Assembly: GCA_030623125.1 (NCBI GenBank)
Contig: JAUXMQ010000079.1
Location: forward strand, 1 to 6,103
Source: Acidimicrobiia bacterium
Lineage (GTDB): Bacteria; Actinomycetota; Acidimicrobiia; Spongiisociales; ZC4RG35
Length of the DNA: 6,103 nucleotides
Direction of reading: 5' to 3'
Positions 1 to 5,609 of the stretch are shown here, piece by piece. A program made the position numbers and the translations under genes. Below the pieces are notes generated by a model, which was not told the DNA's origin, did not search any database, and saw only the letters and a list, made by a program, of their open reading frames with translations. Each line of letters begins with the position of its first letter. Within the stretch, counting starts at the first letter, position 1.

Positions 1-66
1 GGATCGTTCTTATCCGACTTTCCCGATCCCAACACCCGCACCCTTTGGCGGACCGTGTGACCTAAT

Positions 67-92
67 AAAAGCCTGCCCACCCCAGGGTGTGG
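67..92 (-). terminator. Weak terminator-like hairpin after the ferredoxin/HTH cluster
   Basis: Positions 77-92 form a near-palindrome, CCACCCCAGGGTGTGG, with one internal mismatch (81/88). On the minus strand, six bases later, comes TTTT (70-67) and then ATT. It sits about 145 bp after the last gene of the minus-strand cluster. The gap between stem and T run is long for an intrinsic terminator. The same bases also belong to the direct repeat, so a regulatory role is an alternative. Confidence 0.25.
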
Positions 93-102
93 CCCACCCC
101 AG
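75..102. repeat. Two-copy 11-bp direct repeat (GCCCACCCCAG)
   Basis: GCCCACCCCAG occurs at 75-85 and again, perfectly, at 92-102, a 17-bp period. On the minus strand the unit reads CTGGGGTGGGC and is followed by a T-rich stretch (CTTTTATTAG, about 71-62). It lies downstream of the ferredoxin cluster and may be a regulator binding site for a gene beyond the left edge, or simply part of the hairpin at 77-92. The repeat is seen directly; any function is inferred. Confidence 0.5.
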
Positions 103-235
103 TCCTGTCCACAACCCGCCGGCCACTTGACAACATAGAAGCTTCATTATGTGCAGTTCGTGGCGCCCGACTCAGGCGTACACAAGTGTCGTTTTTTGCG
201 GGTCGGGGTCTGATGGCCGACTGAAGCCCGCGCGG

Positions 236-433
236 TCACGACGGATCCGATGGTGTTTGCTGGATCCCGTTACCCGGGTCTTCATAGTCCCCATCCTTGA
301 CGGGCACCCCGAGGGTCCATCCGGGCGGGTCGCTAGCCGGGAAGGACTCGCGACCGGCTTCGTCAACGATGTCGAGCTCATCCGCCGGCTCGCTTGGGGA
401 CTCCTTCCGATCTCTGTGGCTTGGTCGGGTCAT
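236..433 (-). CDS. Small hydrophilic protein with SFPASDPP motif
   Basis: 65-residue protein, ATG at 433, TGA at 238-236. The core, residues 24-41, contains DEAGRESFPASDPPGW. This closely matches a motif that recurs in short uncharacterised bacterial proteins of the form 'D-E-A-x-x-x-S-F-P-A-S-D-P-P-x-W'. The function of that family is not known to me. The rest is polar and low-complexity, rich in Asp, Glu, Pro and Ser, with no membrane segment or signal peptide, so it is probably cytosolic and partly disordered. It starts 27 bp after the stop of the tandem-HTH gene in the same direction, so it is likely co-transcribed with the ferredoxin and HTH genes. No good Shine-Dalgarno sequence is visible before the ATG. 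The motif makes this reading frame much more credible than the overlapping frames on either strand. Confidence 0.75.
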   Translation of the reverse strand: MTRPSHRDRKESPSEPADELDIVDEAGRESFPASDPPGWTLGVPVKDGDYEDPGNGIQQTPSDPS

Positions 434-460
434 CTCGAAGCGAGTGCGGGTTGACCGATG

Positions 461-775
461 TCAGCTCTTGAGACGGACGTAGCCCTCGATCCGACGGACC
501 TGGGCGCCGCTTCGACCGAGTCGATTCCCGATCTCACCGTAGGTCTCTCCCTGTCTCCTCAGCCGCGCGATCACTCTCTCTACGGGCCGTAAGCCTGCGT
601 TGTCAGGTTCCAGCTTCGGAGGACGATCTTTCTTGTACTCCACCATCAGCAGGATTCGCCGCACGGTTCCGGGCCTTTTCCCCACGCGACGCGCTATCTC
701 AGACCTAGATACGTTCTCGTCTTCGAGTCGGAGGATCACACGCTCTATCGGCCTGAACTGGCTGCTCTGTCTCAC
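461..775 (-). CDS. Tandem helix-turn-helix protein (two HTH repeats)
   Basis: 104-residue basic protein, probably a DNA-binding regulator. I chose the GTG at 775 because it overlaps the ferredoxin stop as GTGA, a common coupling arrangement, and because the longer frame upstream (to 829) only reads ferredoxin sequence out of frame. The protein is almost entirely two copies of one module: residues 8-48 (begins RPIERVILRL) and 63-103 (begins RPVERVIARL). They align without gaps, with about 18 of 41 positions identical: R-P-x-E-R-V-I-x-R-L, then E-I-x-x-R-x-G and V-R-R-I. The E-I-x-x-R-x-G-x(5)-V-R-R-I stretch has the shape of a helix-turn-helix resembling sigma-factor region 4 or small resolvase-type HTH domains. 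A 14-residue charged linker separates the copies. No other domain is present. Coupling to the ferredoxin suggests regulation of that cluster, which is inference; the DNA target is unknown. Confidence 0.75.
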   Translation of the reverse strand: MRQSSQFRPIERVILRLEDENVSRSEIARRVGKRPGTVRRILLMVEYKKDRPPKLEPDNAGLRPVERVIARLRRQGETYGEIGNRLGRSGAQVRRIEGYVRLKS

Positions 776-1074
776 GCGTAGACCGCTTCCTCTTGGAAGG
801 GCTCGATCATGATGCACTCGCCTGGACACTCCTCAGCCGACTCGATGGTGTCTTCGATCAGCTCGTTGGGGACCCGAGCCATACCACGACCTCCGTCGGG
901 CGCCTGCTCGCCATCAAAGACGACAGATCTCCCGAAGTGCTTCTCCTCTTCTTTAACCACCCAAAGCCCGTCGTCTCTGCCTACGAAAACATCGGGTGCG
1001 ATCTCCTCGCAGATCCCGTCCCCGGTACACAAGTCCTGGTCAATCCAGACCATGAATTTGGTCTCCTCGGCCAT
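772..1074 (-). CDS. Small single-cluster ferredoxin ([3Fe-4S] or [4Fe-4S])
   Basis: 100-residue acidic, soluble electron carrier. ATG at 1074 with a good ribosome site (GAGGTGA) just upstream; TGA at 774-772. The N-terminal motif is C16-TGDGI-C22 followed by EEIAPDVF, and the C-terminal motif is C83-P-G-E-C87. C-x5-C plus a distal C-P is the pattern of single-cluster ferredoxins that often serve cytochrome P450s or other oxidoreductases in actinobacteria. The C-x5-C spacing, lacking the usual middle cysteine, suggests a [3Fe-4S] cluster (C16, C22, C83), with C87 an extra cysteine. At 100 residues it is longer than the usual 60-80 because of an insert around residues 45-70 between the two motifs. 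No P450 or reductase gene is in the window, so the partner is unknown. The stop overlaps the HTH gene start by four bases, and the preceding frame's stop abuts the ATG. Confidence 0.9.
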   Translation of the reverse strand: MAEETKFMVWIDQDLCTGDGICEEIAPDVFVGRDDGLWVVKEEEKHFGRSVVFDGEQAPDGGRGMARVPNELIEDTIESAEECPGECIMIEPFQEEAVYA

Positions 1075-1260
1075 TCACTCACCTCGACTCTCTTCGAAAA
1101 CCGATCCCAGAGCAGCCGCGACCATGGCCGAACCTAGTGGAATCAACGAGATACCCAAGCAGAGGCCAGTGGCCTTCAGATGGGCTATGGGTCGGGCTGC
1201 ACTCCATGCTCTGACCAAGGGCACTTCACCGCCCCGTCCAACTGCTTCGCTGGAAGACAC
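1075..1260 (-). CDS. Possible 61-residue small membrane protein
   Basis: Hypothetical frame beginning with GTG at 1260 and ending with TGA at 1077-1075, immediately before the ferredoxin ATG with no gap. Residues about 30-54 form one hydrophobic, Ala/Gly/Leu-rich segment, followed by a charged tail (FEESRGE), consistent with a single-pass membrane peptide. I do not recognise a family. No Shine-Dalgarno sequence precedes the GTG and an in-frame TGA lies only about seven codons upstream, so the start is doubtful. A neighbouring frame (GTG at about 1286, reading VTELDIRHGVFQ) looks like it could be the true N-terminus joined by a one-base shift. The abutting stop is the main support. It may be a real leader gene of the ferredoxin cluster, a frameshifted remnant, or chance. 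Confidence 0.4.
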   Translation of the reverse strand: MSSSEAVGRGGEVPLVRAWSAARPIAHLKATGLCLGISLIPLGSAMVAAALGSVFEESRGE

Positions 1261-1316
1261 CGTGCCGAATGTCGAGCTCGGTCACTCAAAGAGGTTTCGG
1301 TCCACCTCGACGAATG

Positions 1317-1346
1317 ATTATCGGCAAGACCGGTCTCGAGCGATCC
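1317..1346 (-). promoter_or_regulatory. Candidate promoter/operator of the ferredoxin-HTH cluster
   Basis: On the minus strand GATAAT (1322-1317) resembles a sigma-70 -10 box. Eighteen bases upstream TGGATC/GGATCG (about 1347-1341) is at best a weak -35. A perfect 10-bp palindrome, AGACCGGTCT (1327-1336), sits between them, where a repressor would block polymerase. The site is about 50 bp before the 61-codon frame and 240 bp before the ferredoxin. The palindrome is seen directly; promoter activity and control by the HTH protein are inferred. Confidence 0.25.
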
Positions 1347-1357
1347 AGGGGAACACC

Positions 1358-1374
1358 CGCCCATAACCGGGGCG
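1358..1374 (-). terminator. Stem-loop after the decayed frame
   Basis: CGCCC (1358-1362) pairs with GGGCG (1370-1374) around a 7-base loop. It lies 11 bp after the stop at 1388-1386 and upstream of the candidate ferredoxin promoter, where a transcript end would be expected. No T run follows on the minus strand, so it is not a canonical intrinsic terminator. Confidence 0.2.
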
Positions 1375-1385
1375 AGCTCAAGGGG

Positions 1386-1727
1386 TCATTCCAACATCGG
1401 ATCGAGCTTCTCTGATGGTGTCATCCCGTCGAAGGGTCTGTCGAGGCCGTCCGTGGAGACAATGACAGGACTCTGCTTCTGGATTCTTTCGACGATGGGC
1501 GCCGATCTAGAGGAGGTTGCCTGTTTTTCACTCTTCTAGAAGACCCTGTGAAGGGTGAGACCCAGGTTTTTCAGCCGGCCAAGCGGATTTGGGTCAATTT
1601 CGGAGAGTTCGTCTTCTCACCGGGGGCTTCCGGGGCTCGGTCATTGGATGTCGTCGTGCTGTTCCTCCCACAGATCATCGAGTGGTACACGCATAAAGGA
1701 CGAGTTCGCAGACTCGTCAACTGAGGT
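1386..1727 (-). pseudogene. Probable decayed small gene(s) with in-frame stops
   Basis: There is no intact gene from 1261 to 1767, but one minus-strand frame looks protein-like over most of this stretch. It reads SVDESANSSFMRVPLDDLW... to a TGA at 1643-1641. After a short poor segment and another TGA, it continues in the same frame as EDELSEIDPNPLGRLKNLGL... to a TAG at 1538-1536. It then runs without interruption through APIVERIQKQSPVIVS and DGLDRPFDGMTPSEKLDP to TGA at 1388-1386. Third codon positions in the last part are clearly G/C-biased, unlike the other frames. An ATG at 1644 overlaps the first stop as ATGA and could start a second small gene that needs a one-base shift. TAG is a normal stop here (it ends frdD), so recoding is unlikely. 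I do not recognise the protein. It could be one decayed gene, two tiny genes with sequencing indels, or partly chance. Confidence 0.4.
1699..1718 (-). terminator. Hairpin downstream of the frd/TPR operon
   Basis: GACGAGT (1699-1705) and ACTCGTC (1712-1718) form a perfect 7-bp stem with a 6-base loop, about 50 bp after the TPR gene stop. On the minus strand it is followed by CCTTTAT, a short T run, so it may be a weak intrinsic terminator for frdABCD-TPR. It overlaps the start of the probable decayed frame. Confidence 0.4.
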
Positions 1728-1767
1728 TTAGGACAATGTCCCCTGGGAAGTCAGCGGAACAGAACTC

Positions 1768-2265
1768 TTACTCCAGGCCCAGCTCTGGTTCGGGTGGGCG
1801 GGGGCGCAGGTTCCGATCGGTGATCGTACGCACACATGAGTTCCAGCGGAGGATGGCGTCGTTGTTGCCCTCGGGTTGTATTTCGGCGGCTTTCTCGAAC
1901 TGCTCCATGGCCGCGCGGAATCCGTCATAGGCGAATACCGCGCTTGGACCCTTGGTCAATAGGGCACGTGCCTGACGCTCGGCGATTATGCCGTAGTAGT
2001 AGTGACGCTGATACTCATCGGTGAGCCGGCTGGCGTAGTCCTTGGCGTCGCTCACAGACGCGGCGCCATCGGTTTTGAACTCGTCAGTGATCGCTAGCAC
2101 CAGTGCAACCAGGGCACGCTGATTGTCGGGGTCGACAGTGAGAACGTCGTGACAGATGCTTCTGGCTTGGACCGGTTGGTTGAGTAGGCGGTAGTGCTCG
2201 GCACGACGGATTGCGGCATCGACGGCGTCGAGGGTGATTGTCTTCAGCTCAAACTCTTCCGCCAT
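1768..2265 (-). CDS. TPR-like protein, fifth gene of the frd operon
   Basis: 165-residue soluble protein with ATG at 2265, preceded by AAAAGGAAAG, a good ribosome site. Two tetratricopeptide-like helical hairpins can be seen. Residues about 22-55 (AEHYRLLNQPVQARSICHDV, then LTVDPDNQRAL) follow the TPR pattern with the terminal D-P-x-N. Residues about 112-145 (FRAAMEQFEKAAEIQPEGNN, then DAILRWNSC) form a second unit. The connecting stretch 60-110 is also helix-rich. The C-terminus is proline-rich (RPRPPEPEL). There is no signal peptide, membrane segment or enzymatic motif. TPR proteins bind partner proteins. The 21-bp gap after frdD on the same strand suggests co-transcription, and a role in assembling or scaffolding the reductase is possible but only inferred. 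It is not part of the classic E. coli frd operon. Confidence 0.8.
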   Translation of the reverse strand: MAEEFELKTITLDAVDAAIRRAEHYRLLNQPVQARSICHDVLTVDPDNQRALVALVLAITDEFKTDGAASVSDAKDYASRLTDEYQRHYYYGIIAERQARALLTKGPSAVFAYDGFRAAMEQFEKAAEIQPEGNNDAILRWNSCVRTITDRNLRPRPPEPELGLE

Positions 2266-2286
2266 GTGCTTTCCTTTTCGTTGACA

Positions 2287-2628
2287 CTACAGTCGGAGAG
2301 CGGCCAGTCCGGCCACGATCGTCCCCAACAGAGCGGTTCCGTAAAACAGCCATCGTTGGTTCCCGAGAAGGCCGAACCCCAGATCGACTAGTGCATATCG
2401 GAAGCGGTGTGCCCAGTGGAACAGGAATAGGAACACGAGGCCGACCAGCACGAGTCGTGTCGCCGGGTTCCTGACGAGAGAAGCGAAGTCCTGTTCAGAG
2501 ATCCACCCCGCCGGAACAGCTATCCCCGTGACGAACACCATGGCCGGCAGGAGCATCGCCGATGCCGTTCCTCCACCTGCAAAGAGAAGCCAAAAGAGAG
2601 AGGCACCCCGGTCGGGTTTCGAGCTCAC
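2287..2628 (-). CDS. frdD: Fumarate reductase membrane anchor subunit D
   Basis: 113 residues from a GTG at 2628 that overlaps the frdC stop as GTGA; TAG at 2289-2287. The open frame continues far upstream, but that part is frdB/frdC sequence read out of frame, so the coupled GTG is the right start. E. coli FrdD is 119 residues. The order of features matches: a polar N-terminus, then LFWLLFAGGG (residues 11-20, equivalent to the FWGLFGAGG region), and three hydrophobic segments at about 19-40, 58-72 and 93-111. The HWAHRFRYALVDLG stretch (71-84) corresponds to the histidine-rich loop that borders the quinone site in E. coli. With FrdC it anchors FrdAB to the cytoplasmic membrane and forms the menaquinone pocket. 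By homology to the E. coli enzyme it should hold no heme. Confidence 0.92.
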   Translation of the reverse strand: MSSKPDRGASLFWLLFAGGGTASAMLLPAMVFVTGIAVPAGWISEQDFASLVRNPATRLVLVGLVFLFLFHWAHRFRYALVDLGFGLLGNQRWLFYGTALLGTIVAGLAALRL

Positions 2629-3005
2629 ATCAACACCAGCCAGATCGTGGCTCCCGTAATCATCAGGAAGGAAATGCCGGTGACTCCGGCGATGAAGTCG
2701 GGATCGACTCGCTCGTCGTCCCTCCACAGAACCATGACCTTTGGTGTGAGAGCTATCCAGGTGCCGGTGTGATAGAGCGCGAGCGCCAGAATCACGACGT
2801 GGAGCGACACACTCAGCGAGGTAGACAGGAACGCGTAGAGCGTCGAGAATCCTCCAGAATTGGCGGCCGACCCCAGCGTCCAGACGATCAGTAGGGTGTA
2901 GGCCAATACCGCCACGCTGGTCAGCTCTCTCATCATGAACCGGAAGTAGGCGGCCTTCTTCAGCCACCAATTCCGGGGGAGCGGCTTGGTGAGTTCCCGA
3001 GTCAT
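2625..3005 (-). CDS. frdC: Fumarate reductase membrane anchor subunit C
   Basis: 126 residues (E. coli FrdC 131). The ATG at 3005 overlaps the frdB stop as ATGA, and the stop overlaps the frdD GTG by four bases. Three transmembrane helices are visible at about 29-48, 64-86 and 106-125. The N-terminal NWWLKKAAYFRFMMRELTSV (12-31) and the LYHTGTWIALTPKV stretch (77-90) are close to the corresponding E. coli regions. Arg26-Glu27 and His79/Trp83 match the E. coli residues Glu29, His82 and Trp86 (mature numbering) known to be important for menaquinol oxidation, which supports a working quinone site. There is no obvious pair of heme-ligating histidines, as expected for the heme-free four-subunit type. 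Confidence 0.93.
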   Translation of the reverse strand: MTRELTKPLPRNWWLKKAAYFRFMMRELTSVAVLAYTLLIVWTLGSAANSGGFSTLYAFLSTSLSVSLHVVILALALYHTGTWIALTPKVMVLWRDDERVDPDFIAGVTGISFLMITGATIWLVLM

Positions 3006-3754
3006 GATCTACCCCTTTTCGGCATGACAACGGACTTGGCCCAGTCGAGGGCGTATGACAGTTTGAGCATCTGAATCGCTCCGGCGGGATCGACATCTTT
3101 AGGGCACACCTGAGTGCACTCGCCCACATAGGTGCACTCCCAGATGCCCTCGTGTGCGGTGACTGTGGCGGCTCGTTCCTTCCTTCCATGATCCCGGGAG
3201 TCGAGGTTGTATCGCTCGGCCAGAGCCAGGGCCGCGGGTCCGGTGAACGACGAGTCGAGTCCATAGACCGGGCAGGCCGAGTAGCAAAGCATGCAGTTGA
3301 TGCACATGCTGAAACGCTTGTAACGAGCTACCTGGCCGGGTGTTTGCAGATACTCGCCCTCGTCGAGTGGCTTATCCTGATCGGGGATCAGCCAGGGAGA
3401 GACCGTCGGCAGCTTCTCCATGAAGTCGTCCATGTTTATGACGAGATCGCGTATCACCGGGAAGTGATTGAGAGGCTCGATCCTGACGGTCATTGTGTCG
3501 TAATCCCGGATGAATGTCTCGCAAGTCAGCTTGGGCTCGCCGTTGACCATCATTCCGCAGCTGCCACATACTCCCATTCGACATGACCAGCGGAAGCTGA
3601 GGGTCGAGTCGATCTCGGCCTTTATATGATTCAGGGCGTCGAGCACCACCCAGTTGTCTTGAGAATCGATCTCGTACGTCTGGAATGTCGGCTCGGTCTG
3701 GTTTTCAGGTAGATAGCGATAGACCTCTAGAACGGTGCGATCACTCACCCCCAT
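3002..3754 (-). CDS. frdB: Fumarate reductase iron-sulfur subunit
   Basis: 250 residues (E. coli FrdB 244). ATG at 3754 with GAGAGGG just upstream; it overlaps the end of frdA by 14 bp. It carries electrons between the quinone site in FrdCD and the FAD in FrdA. All cluster ligands are present. The N-terminal plant-ferredoxin-like domain has C58, C63, C66 and C78 for [2Fe-2S]. The C-terminal domain has CINCMLCYSACP (C151, C154, C157) plus C217 for [4Fe-4S], and C161, C207, C213 for [3Fe-4S]. Stretches such as GSCGMMVNGEPKL, RDLVINMDDF and RYNLDSRDHGRKER are near-identical in layout to the E. coli fumarate reductase subunit rather than to succinate dehydrogenase SdhB. It looks complete and functional. 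Confidence 0.96.
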   Translation of the reverse strand: MGVSDRTVLEVYRYLPENQTEPTFQTYEIDSQDNWVVLDALNHIKAEIDSTLSFRWSCRMGVCGSCGMMVNGEPKLTCETFIRDYDTMTVRIEPLNHFPVIRDLVINMDDFMEKLPTVSPWLIPDQDKPLDEGEYLQTPGQVARYKRFSMCINCMLCYSACPVYGLDSSFTGPAALALAERYNLDSRDHGRKERAATVTAHEGIWECTYVGECTQVCPKDVDPAGAIQMLKLSYALDWAKSVVMPKRGRS

Positions 3755-5501
3755 ACACCCTCTCGCCCGGCGGCCATCGGGTGATGGTCACGTTTTTGTA
3801 GTCGATTGTGGGATTGCCTTCGCTTCGGTACGCCAGCGAATGCTTGAGAAAACCGGGGTCGTCACGATCGGGGTGGTCTGTCCGCTGATGGGACCCTCGT
3901 GACTCCGTTCGGGCCAGGGCACTGTGGGCGATGGCTTCTCCGATGTCGAGCATGGCCCCGAGTTCGAGAGCGGTTACCAACTCTGTGTTGAATGTTCGGC
4001 TGGTGTCGGTCAGGACGAGGTTCTCATATCGCTCTTTCAAGGAGGTGATCTTCGAGCAAGCTCGTTCCAGGGTGGTTTTGTCCCGGAAAATGCCCGCTCC
4101 CTCCTCGAGTGCATCTTGGAGGTCGGAGCGAATACCAAAGGTGGTCTCGTAGGTGGCATCTTTTCGAAGCAGCGTGGTCTCCAGCCGACTCTGCTCCGAT
4201 CCTGCCGAGTTCTCGAGTAACTGATTGGAGGGAGGCGATACCCGCCTGGCGTGGTCAGCTGCCGCCACGGCGGCTCGCGCCCCGAAAACAAGGATCTCGG
4301 TGAGCGAGTTGGACCCGAGACGATTGGCTCCGTTGACGCTGACGCAGGCACATTCCCCGGCGGCGAAAAGGCCAGGCAGAGATGTTGCCCCTTGAATGTC
4401 GGTGTCGATGCCGCCCATCATGTAGTGGACCACGGTTCGCACAGGTATCGGATCGTGAACCGGGTCGATTCCGACGTAGCGGACCGCCAACTCTCGAACC
4501 ATCGGGATCTTGCGATCGATCTCCCTCTCGCCCAGATGTCGGATGTCGAGTTCTACGTAGTCGCCGTCAGCGCCTTCGAAGGTTCGACCCGCTTCGCGTT
4601 CCTTGATGAAGGCCTGGGAGAGACGATCCCGTGGGCCCAATTCCATTGTCTGCTTCCTTGGATGGTCGGGGTCCTTCAGGTCGAGGGGTTGACCCAGCCC
4701 ATAGTCTTGGAGATAGCGTCTTCCCTCATTGTTGAGCAGAACCCCGCCCTCGCCTCGTGCGGCTTCGGTGATGAGGATGCCGGTTCCGGGAAGGCCCGTG
4801 GGGTGGTATTGAACGAACTCCATGTCCTTCAGTGGCACCCCGGCCCGGTAAGCCAGAGCCATCCCATCACCGGTCTTGATGTTGCCGTTGGTAGTGAACG
4901 GATAGACGCGGCCCCCTCCGCCCGTACAGAGGACGACTGACTTCGCTCCTATGGACAGCATCTCACCGGTGCGGATGTCGATGGCGACGACTCCCTGACA
5001 ACGGCCGTCGGCGACGATGAGACTCGTAACGAACCACTCGTCGTACCTGATGATCGCATCGAACTTGAGGGCCGTCTGAAAAAGGGTGTGAAGAAGGTGG
5101 AAGCCGGTCTTGTCGGCGGCGTACCACGTCCGCTCCAATTTCATCCCACCAAAAGGGCGTACCGAAACGTGTCCATCGGCGTCACGGCTCCATGGACAGC
5201 CCCAATGTTCCAACTGAAGCATCTCGTCGGGAGCGTTCTCGACAAGGACCTCGACTGCGTCCTGGTCTGCCAGCCAGTCGGATCCGGCGATTGTGTCGTA
5301 TGCGTGGTCATCGAGCGAGTCGCTGGCGGAGATGACGGCCGCAGCACCCCCTTCGGCAGAGACGGTGTGGCTTCGCATGGGGTAGACCTTTGAGATCAAT
5401 CCGACACTGGTGCCCGGATGATCCCGCGCGACAGCAATTGCCGCACGGAGCCCTGCTCCACCGGCTCCCACGATCAGAACATCATGTTGGAGAGAATCCA
5501 T
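3741..5501 (-). CDS. frdA: Fumarate reductase flavoprotein subunit
   Basis: 586 residues from ATG at 5501. Upstream starts exist in frame (ATG 5513, GTG 5519, giving up to 592), but the ATG at 5501 (MDSLQHDVLIVGAGG) aligns with the E. coli start and has a GAG just before it. It reduces fumarate to succinate with covalently bound FAD (the reverse is possible). The N-terminal Rossmann motif VGAGGAGLRAA is followed by MRSHTVSAEGG, where His45 is the FAD-linked histidine. Substrate-site residues are all present: His233 (QYHPTG), Glu246 (ITEAARGEGG), Arg291 (ELGPRDRLSQAF), His359 (HYMMGGIDTD) and Arg394 (GANRLGSNSL). Signatures such as RYLQDYGLG and GPRDRLSQAF, and the C-terminal PPGERVYGGE, match FrdA rather than SdhA. 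The capping and C-terminal helical domains are complete. It is the first gene of frdABCD. Confidence 0.96.
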   Translation of the reverse strand: MDSLQHDVLIVGAGGAGLRAAIAVARDHPGTSVGLISKVYPMRSHTVSAEGGAAAVISASDSLDDHAYDTIAGSDWLADQDAVEVLVENAPDEMLQLEHWGCPWSRDADGHVSVRPFGGMKLERTWYAADKTGFHLLHTLFQTALKFDAIIRYDEWFVTSLIVADGRCQGVVAIDIRTGEMLSIGAKSVVLCTGGGGRVYPFTTNGNIKTGDGMALAYRAGVPLKDMEFVQYHPTGLPGTGILITEAARGEGGVLLNNEGRRYLQDYGLGQPLDLKDPDHPRKQTMELGPRDRLSQAFIKEREAGRTFEGADGDYVELDIRHLGEREIDRKIPMVRELAVRYVGIDPVHDPIPVRTVVHYMMGGIDTDIQGATSLPGLFAAGECACVSVNGANRLGSNSLTEILVFGARAAVAAADHARRVSPPSNQLLENSAGSEQSRLETTLLRKDATYETTFGIRSDLQDALEEGAGIFRDKTTLERACSKITSLKERYENLVLTDTSRTFNTELVTALELGAMLDIGEAIAHSALARTESRGSHQRTDHPDRDDPGFLKHSLAYRSEGNPTIDYKNVTITRWPPGERVYGGE

Positions 5502-5533
5502 TTTCTCAACCATCGACACTGCAACGCAACCTA

Positions 5534-5555
5534 CACAGTGGGGAGCGCCCCTGTG
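5534..5555 (-). promoter_or_regulatory. Stem-loop in the frdA leader
   Basis: CACA (5534-5537) and GGGG (5540-5543) pair with CCCC (5548-5551) and TGTG (5552-5555) around an AGCG loop with a two-base bulge. It ends 32 bp before the chosen frdA ATG. It could affect translation initiation or act as an operator. No FNR-type half-sites or clear -10/-35 boxes were found nearby. Role inferred only. Confidence 0.25.
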
Positions 5556-5609
5556 AACCTGACAGTGCTCATCGCGGCGATACCCGGTACTCAGAGGTTT
5601 CCGGCTGAG

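Noticed and set aside
104..113. Single DnaA-box-like sequence (CTGTCCACA)
   Set aside because: One imperfect copy, with no cluster or AT-rich region, is not evidence of an origin.
149..454. 101-codon plus-strand frame near a TTGACA at 127
   Set aside because: Antisense to the SFPASDPP protein; the TTGACA has no properly spaced -10 box.
776..829. Longer N-terminus for the tandem-HTH protein
   Set aside because: It reads ferredoxin coding sequence in another frame; the GTG overlapping the ferredoxin stop fits better.
809..1366. 185-codon plus-strand open frame rich in Ser and Pro
   Set aside because: Antisense to the ferredoxin and its upstream frame; composition typical of a shadow frame.
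1536..1538. In-frame TAG as a recoded sense codon
   Set aside because: TAG is used as the normal stop of frdD, and two TGA stops also interrupt the frame, so decay is simpler.
1532..1563. TCTTCTAGAAGA palindrome and two mutually exclusive short hairpins followed by TTTTT on the plus strand
   Set aside because: No plus-strand gene is near and the bases lie inside the decayed minus-strand frame; stems are only 4-5 bp.
2629..3264. Upstream extension of the frdD frame to a 325-codon ORF
   Set aside because: The extra part reads frdB and frdC out of frame; FrdD homology begins at the coupled GTG at 2628.
3152..3586. 144-codon plus-strand frame
   Set aside because: Antisense to frdB, whose eleven cluster cysteines are intact.
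4251..4940. 229-codon plus-strand open frame
   Set aside because: Entirely antisense to frdA, whose active-site motifs are intact; no recognisable domain.
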